This document shows, one piece after another, positions 10,843 through 22,200 of a stretch of 64,000 nucleotides of DNA. Below the pieces are notes generated by a model. The model saw only the letters and a program-made list of their open reading frames with translations. It was not told where the DNA came from and ran no database searches. Positions within the stretch are counted from its first letter, which is position 1. Each line of letters opens with the position of its first letter. The DNA comes from Perkinsus olseni (lineage: Eukaryota > Perkinsozoa > Perkinsida): contig JABANN010000009.1 of NCBI GenBank assembly GCA_013115125.1, positions 62,001-126,000 of the forward strand, read 5' to 3'. The position numbers and the translations under genes were made by a program.

Positions 10843-12060
10843 GTAAGCATTGCCTTCGGTTCTCTCAAAGGGGATCCCTCGTCCCAATACGGGAATGACG
10901 AAGAGCGATCGGAGCGTACTCCTATTAGGAGTCCTAGCGTCTAAGAAGTACCTCCTAGTACCTATTAGGAATGTTATTACGCGCGTACTCCAGCTGAGTA
11001 AGCTGGAGCTTTCTGTTTAATCTGTCATCCGTTCGCACGGACTGGATGGTATCAGTCGGTCTGTTCTTAGGAGGAGCGGTTTTTTATCCCTCTTGCGTCG
11101 CTTGAATTTCGATAGATCCATGTTGGATCAATAATCGCTGCTAACTTCAACGATTAAGTTAGGCGGTAAGGTTGAGCATCACATGCCCTTCGGCAAGGTC
11201 AGTGACCTCAAGTCACTCGAACGCCGGAGTCGTTGCCGCTCTGTACAGGAGATCTGTGGCTTCAGGCGTATATCGATGATATTGGCCGAGCCCCGGAAGA
11301 TCACATTCGTGCTTTCACCCTTCCCTTTGCTGCGGATGGCAGCAGTATCTTCGAACAGACTAAGTTGACCTTGATGGAGGAACTTTAAGTGTTGTATGAA
11401 GATGTGGTTGTTGGATTATCCGTTCAGCGCCAGTCTCTTTGCTTTTCGCAGCGACATGGATTTTTTGTTTCTCTCTGGCTTGTTTTGTGTTACAGTGATA
11501 ACGAAGTCGATTATTCAATTTTTTCGTGAAGGTTTCGTTTCCGTGTGTTTCCTCGTGGCAGGAGGATGCTCAATAACGTGCTGAATTACCTAACCAGTAA
11601 CAAGCTGGTCAGTTCCTATCAAGTCGATAAGGAGCCAACCTGCTACGGCAACGAGCTCCGATGGAAGGTAGTATTGGGGGACTCGGCCTGCGGGTTGTGG
11701 TTGTTGTGACTCTTGATAACAGGAGTACTTTCGATGTGGTATTAGTCGAGCAGGCATTTGCTGTGAAAGTGCTTCTTTGGGTTTTCGTGAGGGAGTCCCC
11801 CCTCCCAAGACTGGAGTAACGGAGAGCAGTGGAAGGCTACTCCTGAGCTGGAACTGCCTGTTTAATCTGTCATTCGTTAGCAGGGACTGAATGCGACGCA
11901 TTCAGTCCGCGTTCGGACTTTAACTTCGGACGCATTAGGTGACCAGCGGGATCATGCGGGACTATGAGAAAATGTTAGTGTAGGTTTTTTTACTGGGAGT
12001 TTAAATCAGGAAGTTATAACTGAAATTGAAGGTGAATAGACTGAAATTGGGAACTCTTGA
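10843..12060. other. Spacer with a possible C-terminal exon and palindromes
   Basis: After an acceptor at 11247-11248, the frame reads DLWLQAYIDDIGRAPEDHI and then FTLPFAADGSSIF, ending with TAA at 11386-11388. That looks coding. It may be the last exon of the aldo/keto reductase or a separate small gene. One-base-centred palindromes sit at 10918-10932 and 11884-11908. The rest shows nothing recognisable. Confidence 0.35.
11884..11908. repeat. Perfect palindrome, 12+1+12
   Basis: Arms GGACTGAATGCG and CGCATTCAGTCC are separated by a single A. It is followed by a second short stem, GTCCG-CGTT-CGGAC. It is intergenic, upstream of the SCYL2-like gene. Confidence 0.9.
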
Positions 12061-15000
12061 ATGGGTTCGGTGGTTGCGACTCTGACTAGCGGTCGGCGAA
12101 GGAAATTGAAGAACTTGGCGGTACATGAGGTACTTGCGGCTGTGCATAGTGTAAATTGTCTCCGAGTTGTATTGATTCAACCCGGGTCATTGGGTCCTCT
12201 CTCTCAGTTGTACAATGCTGAACGGCAGAAGTCTAGCACGTCTGGATCTGCAGCGGGAGGGCCTGCAGGAGATGACACTTCTCTCACAGTGTTTTTATTT
12301 GAGAAGAAGACGCTAGATACCAGGCAGTACCCGAAGGACTATAGAGATCAGGTAAGTAGGTAGACCGTAGATTTTGCCCTTTATTGGTGCCGGGTTCGAT
12401 CCCTGCATACGTCATTTCCTTGTCAAGATACTGGCGTCGTTGCATCGGGAAGCTACTGTTCTTCAGCGGTTGCGGCATCCCAATATTCTCTCTGTCATCG
12501 GTAAGCCTCCATGCTCCTCTCAGCCAACCCTGACATGGACCTTGTTAGACCCATTGAGCGACGAGCGCCAAACCATGGCATTCGTCACGCGACGGGTGAC
12601 GCAGACGCTCGGGACAGTGCTGACGATGGACAGGAAGCAGCTGTCGCTGATCGAAGTACAGACCGGTAATACTGATTATGGGGGTCTCCGGGAAATTAGC
12701 TCGGATCTGGACGTACGGGGTAATTTTCCCAAGGGAAAAATCTCGCAGTGCACTTCTCACTTGATAAACCTCGGAATTTAATCACGATTTTGTGGCCCTC
12801 CGCAAAACTGGGAACTGTATCCGTGCATAGCATACCTGTGAGATTTACGTGATTTGTGGTATCAAAAGAAGCGTTGCTCCATGTGAACGGCGAATCAATA
12901 TTTCTGGCTCCACGCCCGCTCACTTCTCGCCTTTTCAGGATTGCTGGACATCGCGTCAGCTCTCGAGTTCCTCCATCATGCAAATACCTGTCATTTGGGT
13001 CTGTGTCCTAGTGCGGTAAGGGGGGGGGGTTGCTGCAGAAAAATTGATGAGACTTCTCCGAGGGTGAACGTGCTGGTTGCCGCGATTACCGTCGAAGTTG
13101 GCAGGGATTGGTCGTGGCAGATTTTCCTGACTCCCAACGGTCGGTGGGTCCTAGGCGGACTGGCATACAGCCAGTCGCCGGTGGAGCTAGGCAAGATGGT
13201 GCCATGCCAAGTGAAGTTCAGAGGAATCGGAGGAATGGCGGGAGGGATGATCCTCAATGAGCCCCCTATTAGGTAGGCTCTAGGCGCAGGTTCGATCCCT
13301 GGCAGGAGCATTTTTCTGTGCAGGTATGCAGCTCCTGAAATGACCACTGGCTACAGCAGCACCTGTGGACAGTGCAGCGACGTATTTAGTTTCGGCCTTA
13401 TAGCGTGAGCGGGGGGGGGTCTTCCCGTTAGCATCACGGACTAAGTCTTCTGTCTAAGCGAGGTCGCGGGTTCGATCCCTTGCGCATGGTTTTATCCCAT
13501 ATAACTGGTAACTCTCGCGACTGGCTGTCTATGAACTTTGTCTTGCATCCACCGCTCGCACGTCAGGTACGAGCTCTTCTCGAAGGACCGCCAACCCCTG
13601 CTCTCTAGAGTCACTCCTGGGGCGGATCCCACCGTTCATCAGCGGGAAACTCAGTAGGCGCTGGATAGTCGGGCGGAAGGCGTTGTGCATTGGGCGATGG
13701 TTTCAGGAATGCTCTGCCGCTAAGGGAAGGAGATCCTCAAATTAGCAATCCGATGCTGTTTGCTGTAGTACCTCGGGGGGCATCTTTGTGATCTGTGCAA
13801 TGTGTGGTACTAAAAGTGACTCTGTATATCTGCGGAGCGGTAGAGTGAAATCGTAAGCGTTGGTGGAGAGGTGGATAGTATCTTATATGCTACTATACTC
13901 GAATTTTAGGGCTTAATTCGGTTCCATGAAAGCGTTGTAGGTCGCACAGTACTTATGCTAAGATTATGCGGAGCAGTGTATAACGAACAGCGTTTGGCAT
14001 TCTTTTCTCTCCTGTCGTCGAAGTATTCCCGCCAGGAGGGCGATTTCTGGAGCGACGCTTCGCCCTTATGACTTTTCATGCATCAGTTGCTCCAGTCGAT
14101 GACGCAACCTGAACCGACACGGCGGTGTACCATAGAGACGTTTCTTAACTCGGAGTACTTCAATGACATCAATATCAAGGTAATCCAATGTCGGATCTGC
14201 AGCCCTATTTCCCGATTGGCCCGAGGAATGCGCTGCCGATCGCGGGAGTCGTTGAGCATTCTGAAAGGAACATTTTGGCCTGAATATGGGATTGCCTGTA
14301 GGCATTGAGGTTCTTGGAGACCCTGTCAGAAAAGGACGACGCAGCACGGACAGCATTCCTGCGAGGTAAAAGAGGTTTCAGAGGAGTGCCTTACTGATCG
14401 GCATTAATGACGTCTGGTCGGTAGCATTGACTCGGGGTGTTGTTAGCTCTTGCCGTAGCTTAGTAATTTCCAGATGTCCAGATCTTGTGATTGCAGGTCT
14501 TCCTCGTCTTCTGAGCGACAGAACGTCTCCACTAGTTGCCAGCCCACATCTCATCAGAGAAAGGATTCTACCGCCGCTCGCAGATGTAGTGTTGAAGCGC
14601 GTGCGTGCTGCCGCACCGACCAGGCTTATCAGGTTGCTCTGTCCTTCTCGGCGTTGTGGTCATCAGCGTTGCCGTGCTTGCTGATGGCTCTGAAGTACGA
14701 TGGAGTCTGCGATCCACAGTACTTCCAAGGCCGGATATGGCCGCGTATCCGCCCTCTGTTCAGCGCGAAGGAGATATCTGTCGGTAGGTCGCGCGAGTAG
14801 ACGGCTACTTGTGTTGCATGTCTCCGTCGAGTCTGGGCCGATTTGGGCATATGTGAAGCCTAGGGCGTCGGAGTTCATTATTTGTAAGTGCCGGAGCCCT
14901 AGGATCCCTTTTGCAGCATGTAGAAGGCCTAGGGCTTTGGCGCTTGTAGATATGAGAACGTGTGAAACATGAGCTGATATGCTAGTTCTAATGGCTCAGC

Positions 15001-18000
15001 AGACTATCTCGTGGTACGGCACTGTTGATCTGCCGCTGAGAGCTGACCAGGGGTTAGCGATGATACTCTTCCTATTGCTGTTTTCTCAGAGTGCGTGACC
15101 ATCCTCATACGTAACCTCGATCTCTTCATCAACAACACGACGGCCAAGGACGCCAGTGACGTGCTAGTACCATTCGTATTGCGGTGTATCGAGTTGAAAG
15201 AAGATACCATCATCCAGGAGGTAGGTTGGACTCACTTTCCCCTACCCGCGGCACCAGCTCTTATTTCTTCTTACTAGTGCGTTATAGTAGGGACATATGA
15301 TCCGATCTGAATTGCTGCGGTCATTTTAGGTTTTCACCCGATTGCCCCTCCTTCAGCGACGGTTTGAATACACTACCTTGCAGCATGTTTTACTGCCAAG
15401 GATGCTGAAAATGATGACGGATGCCAGCGAGGGGGTTTCAACGAGGATCCGATGTCTTATCATCAACTGCATGCAGGAGATGCTTCCGGTAGGCGGTTGG
15501 GCTCGTGAAGGAATCGAGCGTCCGGGGGCGACTGAGTAGTGATTGAGAGACGGCAGTTATTCTCATCGTGCCGTCGGTGGAGTTGCTGTACGTCAGGTGC
15601 TGGATAATACGACCGTTGTGGGCCCTCTACTAAAGGCGTTGACGGAGACCACCACTACTGATAGCTCCTCTCAGGTAGACGATTGAAACGTGAATGGAAC
15701 GCATTCCTCGGAGAAGCTTGTGTCGCAAAAGAAACTATGTCTCAGCGATCTCATGGATGCTCGTGCGTCCCGCATCAGCACAGGGTGAAGTGAGTACGAC
15801 TGGTTCTCCGGTTTTATTTCTACTTTATCATGTGAACCATCCCCGCGCGAGGCTCGTCCCGAGTCGGGACTTCATGAGCTCCGTTGCTGCTAAGATCGAC
15901 GATGTAGTCGAATCGATACGACGAGAGGTGGAGCGACCAATTTAGGACGACCTCGGCTGCGAACGCAGGTCTCATGAGACCTCTCACCATGATGAACTTC
16001 GTCATGGTCTTCTCGTTGTAGCCCACACCGCGTGAGAGAATCTTGAGAGTGGCGCTCTACCCTACTAGGGGGTGTACCTGACGTTGGAGAGCGACTCTGC
16101 CGATTCGGCAGTGCCGAACGAACTCCCATAACGCTGGCTAGGTCGAGTCGTGGCCCACGACTCGTGGGTGGGAGTCCGATCAGCCTAGAGAGTACTGACG
16201 CATAAACAGCTCAGTCGAGCTTCTACTGGCTTTATCAAGACTGCGCTCTTTGTCAACATCCATGTAGCCTGGCGACGTCAGGCTGACGCTATGTAACTTT
16301 AAGTTTGGTGATCTGATAAGGATGACGCCAGTAAGCGTACGAAATAGATGGAGGCTCAGTATTAAGGGCGGTACTGAGAAGGCCTGTGGGTGTTAAATAA
16401 GGTTGTATGCTACGCTCTCTTAAAGAGAGGCAGTGGTAGCCAAAGAGAGTCTCTTTGGCTACCACTACCGGAGGGGTGGCGGGAACATGAAAAAACATGT
16501 ACTTCTCTGTCTCCAACGAGAAGTGGCACTCAGTCTTCGCATTATTTTGTGGCCCAATTCACAGCGGAATAGCCTTGCAGCACCAGTAACAAGAGAAACC
16601 CTCACAGGTTAGCGACCATTCTGCCAACGTGGGTGTTCTGAAACCGGGCTCGAGGATCCTCTCCTGGCTTCACGAGAAGTGCCCCATAATGATCAATTGG
16701 ACGCTGCTCCCATTAAGAACACCAGTGTGGACTTAGTAGGCGGAGGATCAACCCCTCAGCGTCAAAGCCTGGTCTGAAGTTCAATGCTACTACTAGTAGC
16801 AGGGCTTAGCCCTGCTACTAGCATGGCTAGCATTATGCTAGCCTTTTGCCGTGCATGTCCGCGTCGAGTAATGGCAGCAGCAAGCCAGTTCTCTCGACCT
16901 GGAAATAAGGTCCCGAGCAGCAGGACAGCAGGGCGGTCCGGACAGTATACAGTCACCTTGATGTGGGTCGGAGGTTCTCAGCCCATTCGAGCTGCAGCGC
17001 CTCAGTTAGATGATTGTGTTGCGAGAAAGTGCTGCTTCTCATGCACTACGGGTCTTCGAATATACCAGTGCTCCACTTGTTCGGGAAGGGGTGTTTGGTT
17101 CCGGAAACTTATGCGTAACGGATGGTATGAAGTTGCCTACTTTATACCATTTCTTACGCATTAAGTTGTCTTCGTTGGAAATTCTCTGTTGGCAAAGTTC
17201 GAAATCTAGTCTTCGCCGGCTTCGGCTGGGCCGGAGGTGCTCTTATTCCGTCCAGGGAGTTTGGCATGGGTTCATTCTTCAGGTGGTGGCGGCACTGGGT
17301 GAAATTTACGAGAAGATCAGTGAGAATCTTGGTGCCAAGCTTACGGCGACGAAGGTGAGACCTTGAGAAAACAGGTTAGACTCTGGGACTAACAAAACTC
17401 CAATTCGAACGAAGTTGCGAATTCCGTGTTTCGAGCACGTAAGCATCGTAAGACGTCCTCAGACTTACATTTATGCCGAGTTCTTCACACTTTGTGCATA
17501 TTAGACTACTCTCCTACATGTCCTAGATTGTGTGCAGGGCCTGTAGCGAGTTGAAAGCTTCAGCGTAATCAGATGACGATGTACGGTACCGTGGTATTGA
17601 CCTGGCGATGTGTTTCGAAATGGCTCGCAGGTGATAGCGTGAAAAGTGTTCTGGGCTGCGTCAGGTCCTGCCCTGTGTGACGCCTCTGATGGCGAATGAG
17701 GACCTCACATTCGAGCAGTGGAACCGCATAAACGGAATCATCACTGGGATGGTCGACAGAGTCGTCTGTTGGCGAGAGAAAGAGTAAGTGTTTAGGAATC
17801 TTAGGTCGCTCCTTGTCAATCGCGGGACCGAAAGATGCGATTCATCTCGGTGTACGGAGCAAGTATCGTGTATTGCAGTTACCGCCACCGCACGGATGCA
17901 GGGAGAGAAGCCTCCGCAGCGCTCGGTGCATCAGCGCCCCCTCCTCCGCCGTCAGTGGGAAGTCGCAAATCCACCTCGTCGGGTGCCTCCGATCTGATTG

Positions 18001-18877
18001 ACTTTGATACCCTCCTTATGGGTGGCGCGCCATCAGAACCTTCACAGTGAGTGGCCGGGTGAGGGATGAATGTCACCGTTCGATGGGTGTTGGTTGAATT
18101 TTCGAGGGACACTCTTGGAGTTGTTTCTGGCTGGCATTTATGGTCATCCTACTTTCCAATTTTGTCTTTTTCTTGGCGCATTGTTCACGGCCTGAGCAAA
18201 TATATCGTCTATCGCAGTTACCGCCCCCGCACGGACACAGGAAGAGAAGCCTCCGCAGCGCTCGGTGCATCAGCGCCCCCTCCTCCGCCGTCTATTGGAA
18301 GTCGCAAGTTCACCTCGTCGGGTGCCTCTGCTCCGATCGACTTGGATCTCCTCCTCATGGGTGGTGCGCCACCAGAACCTTCACGGTGAGTGCTCGGGCG
18401 AGGTCACCTTTGACCCATCAAGATCATCGCACAGTTAGTTTTGGTTGAGATTTTGACGATTCTTCAGTGAGTTGCTTCTGTGGTGGTCCTACTGCTCGAG
18501 TTGGTCTTCTTCTTGGCACATTGGTCGTGGCCTGACCTTACAGGCGCTATGGCCGCCACGCACTCTCCTCGTCATAAGGCCACTAGGAAATCACATAAAT
18601 GAAATACGGTATTCTAAATACCCATCTACAGCTTCGAGCTCCCAAAGACGGATCTAGCCTCTGAGCGGATGGGAGACTCGAGCGTGTGGCTTGGCATAGA
18701 ACCGGCGTTCAATAATCTTATAGACTCATCATTTTTCGCCCTTGCGTTCTCAGGCCGTCTCGAGCAGCTCCTCCGCCGCCCCCGCAACAGCAACCACTGG
18801 TGCGGACTGGTGCGGACCCGAAGCGGTTTGGTGTGAGGAATTTGGGCAACGAGGATCCCTTTGCAGGGTTGCTGTGA
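12061..18877 (+). CDS. SCYL2: SCY1-like pseudokinase, SCYL2 type
   Basis: The gene starts at ATG 12061 and has about 17 or more exons. Clear early exons are 12061-12351, 12428-12500, 12549-12665, 12939-13015, 13121-13173, 13324-13404 and 13567-13653. The kinase-like region has VFLFEKKTLD, LQRLRHPNILSVID, IASALEFLHHAN, IFLTPNGRWVLGGLAYS and YAAPEM. The HRD catalytic Asp is replaced (HLGLCPSA) and the DFG site is LGG, so it is a pseudokinase, as in SCYL proteins. Later exons match the HEAT-repeat region: LNSEYFNDINIK, RFLETLSEKDD, RNLDLFINNTTAKDAS, LLPRMLKMMTDAS and MANEDLTFEQWNRINGI. The protein ends NEDPFAGLL at TGA 18875-18877. SCYL2 works in clathrin-coated vesicle traffic between trans-Golgi and endosomes. 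The intron at about 15710-17270 is unusually long and full of palindromes. The middle exons are approximate. Confidence 0.82.
12393..12403 (+). other. B-box-like motif in SCYL2 intron 1
   Basis: Exact GGTTCGATCCC inside the 12352-12427 intron, 24 nt before the exon at 12428. The flanks GCCGGG/CCCTGC form a T-arm-like stem with one mismatch. Confidence 0.6.
13289..13299 (+). other. B-box-like motif in SCYL2 intron 5
   Basis: Exact GGTTCGATCCC in the intron 13174-13323, 24 nt before its 3' splice site. The flanks (GCA...TGGC) are weakly T-arm-like. Confidence 0.6.
13430..13490 (+). other. tRNA-like sequence in SCYL2 intron 6
   Basis: An A-box-like string TAGCATCACGG (about 13431-13441) is followed by exact GGTTCGATCCC at 13469-13479, with tRNA-like spacing. 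The acceptor and anticodon stems do not pair, so this is a tRNA-derived relic or SINE head rather than a tRNA gene. It lies inside the intron 13405-13566. Confidence 0.5.
15856..16164. repeat. Cluster of one-base-centred palindromes in SCYL2 intron
   Basis: Perfect palindromes lie at 15856-15870 (7+1+7), 16097-16111 and 16104-16118 (two overlapping 7+1+7) and 16144-16164 (CGAGTCGTGG-C-CCACGACTCG, 10+1+10). Another 7+1+7 overlaps the last one at 16154-16168. An even palindrome AGGTCTCATGAGACCT also lies near 15968-15983. Confidence 0.85.
16415..16466. repeat. Paired palindromes, 7+1+7 and 17+1+17
   Basis: CTCTCTT-A-AAGAGAG at 16415-16429 is followed two bases later by a perfect 35-nt palindrome at 16432-16466. 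Its arms are AGTGGTAGCCAAAGAGA and TCTCTTTGGCTACCACT around a single G. It is inside the long SCYL2 intron. Confidence 0.92.
16793..16843. repeat. Paired palindromes, 14+1+14 and 9+1+9
   Basis: CTAGTAGCAGGGCT-T-AGCCCTGCTACTAG at 16793-16821, then three bases, then GGCTAGCAT-T-ATGCTAGCC at 16825-16843. Both are perfect and both are centred on a single T. Confidence 0.92.
17106..17167. repeat. Nested fold-back element in SCYL2 intron
   Basis: The outer arms AACTTATGCGTAA and TTACGCATTAAGTT pair with one bulge. Inner arms ATGGTAT/ATACCAT pair within them. The whole 62 nt can form a long hairpin and looks like a small MITE-type insertion. Confidence 0.6.
17879..18385 (+). repeat. Tandem duplication of a SCYL2 exon and its intron
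   Basis: Exon 17879-18046 and exon 18218-18385 are both exactly 168 nt (56 codons), 339 nt apart, and nearly identical (for example GASAPPPPPS, LLMGGAP). Both have GT donors and AG acceptors. A third, degraded copy of the preceding intron and exon start is visible at about 18470-18600. The duplication keeps frame, so both copies can be included or skipped. Confidence 0.88.
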
Positions 18878-19278
18878 TGGAGTTCCTACTGTCTATGATT
18901 TGTAGAATTTGTGGTACTAGTGTGCTATTGACCTCAAGCGTTATATAAATAAGTCCTTGCTGTCGGCTTGAGTTGGTTCAATTTCACCCGGAGGAGAAGG
19001 AGCGCATGGGTCGAGTTGTGCTGCTCTGAAAAGTAGCGGTATTGGACGATGAGACGGAGCAAAAGGTTGTTAGTTTTACGGTGACCGTAATACGGTCGTC
19101 ATTCGAAAAATTTCCTCTCGTAAGATGATGATCATGACCTTTCACTCGAGGGGGGATTTTGCGCTCGCATGCTGTGACCAGGCCTCATCGGAGTTTTTTA
19201 CTCGGACAAAATCGGTTGGGCCGCCGCGGCAGTAGTTTTCCGATTCAGTAAGCATATTATCTACCTTCGACTGCACTC
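18878..19278. other. Intergenic spacer
   Basis: No gene. A 7+1+7 palindrome TTACGGT-G-ACCGTAA lies at 19076-19090. The spacer separates the stop of the SCYL2-like gene from the next plus-strand start. Confidence 0.5.
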
Positions 19279-22200
19279 ATGGTTCGGTGGCGGTTGCTCG
19301 TCATCCTAGCTTCGACCTGTGATGCGCGGGGTGCCATTAAGGCCGACAACTCCGGGGGCTTCGCGGTGCCTATCGTCTATGAGAAGTTCTCCGACACGCT
19401 CGTCGGGAATATCACCCTCGGAGTAAGGGGGATTCTAACTGTTGAAGATGTTTTTGTGAATTTCATAGTGCAATACTGCAGAACCTTCGTGAGCCGTCGG
19501 AATGTTATATGCGCGACAGGCTGAAGGAGGAGTCCTGGAGGACGCACGATGAAGAAACTTACTCCCAATGCGCAAATTCAGCTGCGATCATCCATAGTGC
19601 TTGGAATTGTTGTTGATTGACCAGTTTTGTTTCCTAGCGGGGAGAATGCGCGGTTGATGCAACTTCCGTGACGTCTCCTGTCAGATTCCGAAGCCCCTGG
19701 TCGCCCCACAGAAGTGCTCGGAAGCCTGTGTGTACTTGGCCCAGGCGGAAGCGGCCAGTGAGCTCCCGAGTGTTTCTTGCAGTCGGGCAGCCGATAAGGA
19801 GTCCTGCGGGACTTGTGTGCACGAATCGATCAGGCCGGACAACTCCTCTTCAAAATATGTGAGTTTTTGCATCGCTCCGCCGTCAGTGTTTATGCTTTAC
19901 TCTCAGTACTTCGCGGTGGATCGAGCTCCTGAATTGACCGGGGGGTTCCGAGGCGCTCTGCCGGTCTATGCCTGTCAGCGGCAAACCAACCGAACGCTGA
20001 CCGTAGTTGCGAAGTCGCTTGGAGCAGTACGATTTTACGACTCGCCGGTAAGGGGCGCTGATGGGACTAGGAGGAACGTGACGCTCCGCGTCTCATGTGA
20101 ATGCCTCCAGTTGGTGGACGTGGTAGGCATGACTAAGTCCCAGTGACCTTCTCCCCATTTGATAAACTGATTTTGCAATTCGGAATCGGTTCTGAAATTT
20201 ATATTCACGAGTGAAATGCGGTTCCAGAATCGATTCTAAGGGGTCGTGCAACAAACCCATTTTGAATCGATTCTGGACCCGCATTTTACGTGAAAAAAAC
20301 CCGTATTTAACGGAATTGATTCTGACTTTTAGAATTACTCTATTGAACGGAGGGTGAGCCTCCTGGCCGCATACGACGGTCTTCTAGATACTTTTCGATT
20401 ACTGCTGTGGTAAACCTGGCCCAAGGCGAGTTCTCTCAGGTTTTGAAGCTCGATGGCGTGTTGCCGAAGAGAAAGATTCGAGTTCGAGTAGTGTTGAATC
20501 CAGGTTAGCGGAGGGGGACTCTCGCCTGTAGAGGAGTTTAATTGTATTAGGTTGGCTGGAGCGTTTCGACCTTCCCTGCCGAAATTGCTCATCCGTGAAC
20601 AGAATGGTAGTGAAGGTCCCGCAGTACAAAGAAAGTATCGGAAGATGCGACGGGTGGGAATTTGTCCATGCCCGTTCACGGAGATTTTTTTCTTCAGATT
20701 TGTCGACCAATACGCTCTTCCAGCGGGCCTGGCCGGAGATGAGAATGAGTTGACACAAATCAACGCGGACACAGCGTCCTTTTGGCTACTGAGTGAGGTC
20801 TCCAGCAGCTGCCGGAGCGAGACTGCGTTTTGTATCCAGGCTCGGAGCATGTCACGAGTCAAGAACGCCGCCAGTTCTATCGGAATACGTTTTATCTCTG
20901 CTTTTATGAGAGCTCCATGGCTCGCGGAGGGAAGTTAGTTGGTAAGACTAGCGAGCAGCGCTCGAGAATTTTGAATGAAAATTTCATAAATTTTCGAATT
21001 TTCGAGTTGCGAATCCTCCAATCGGAACATAGCAGTGTTAAGTGTAAAGAGGCGTTTTAATAGACGGATCATCCGTCTGTTGAAACGGATCAACCATCCG
21101 TCACGGATGGTTGATCGAATTTTTATCATAATTTTTTGCTTGCTGATGCACTGGCGTAAATAGCGATGGTATCTTTTGAGCTCATCTCAGGCACGGTCGA
21201 GTTCCAAGTGTCATCAGCAGACGCTCAAGCTTTTGTAAGTCGTCCTTTCGAACCACGGATTAATTTCCGCCCTCCAGGTGGCCTTCGTTATCCTCATGGG
21301 AATTGGCATGCCGCTGAGCTGTATGATTACAATTCTTCTGCACGCGGCCAAGTTGAAGAGGTGCAAGAGGAGGATACGGGCGATAAGGTGAGTAATAGCC
21401 AAACGAGTCGATGAGCGCAAAATAGACGCAAAAAACTCAGAGAATAGGACGTTCGTGCAAGGGCTTGGGAACAGCGATCAATCTCGATCACAAAACATCA
21501 ATAGTTAGCACTCGCTTGCTCTTTAACACAATCCCACATCAATGGGGGTTGTTTCGGCAGAGGGTTGTCTCGTGAGCCCTCAGGTGTGAGGAAATATGCT
21601 GTACGCAATTGGCTGTCTTGCTCCGGCGTTCTCTGGGAATTGTCACCCTTGCTAGATTACGTACATTGCTACTGCTACTAGTAATCTAGTAATTTGCTAG
21701 ATTGTATTTTTATTGTAATTATAATTCGATAACTACTGTCAACGACTCTCTCCAGTTATCGAACCTAACGTCAGGTACCATACACAGCGGCAGCAGCTTG
21801 ATCAGGAGCTTTTGGATCGGCAAGTGCAACTAGAGAGCACGGTGAGTGGGACGTGTCGTTTTGTAAACGGAAATGCGTTCACTGTAATACTAACAGCAGA
21901 CGCAGTATTATCACTAACGTGCCGTAACGGTGCCGCGGTACGATGGAAAATTATCAGCACAGAGTCGTCGCGGCGGATGTCGTGTCGGATTTCCCCGTAT
22001 CGTGTCGTAGTTCGTGGCTTCTGCCACGAACGTATCGTAGCGTGTCGTTCGTATCGTACGGAAGATATCCGACAAGCGAAGACACGATTGGAGTGAACCC
22101 GGAACGTTCAAGGAGCAGCCGAGCTCGGCGAGCCATGAGGGGCACTTCAGTCGACTCAACTAGAAGCGTCGAGCGCTCCGAAGATCATCTTCTTCCTGTT

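Noticed and set aside
13407-13490. tRNA gene
   Set aside because: A- and B-box-like strings are present, but the acceptor stem, anticodon stem and a full T-stem do not pair. It lies inside a SCYL2 intron.
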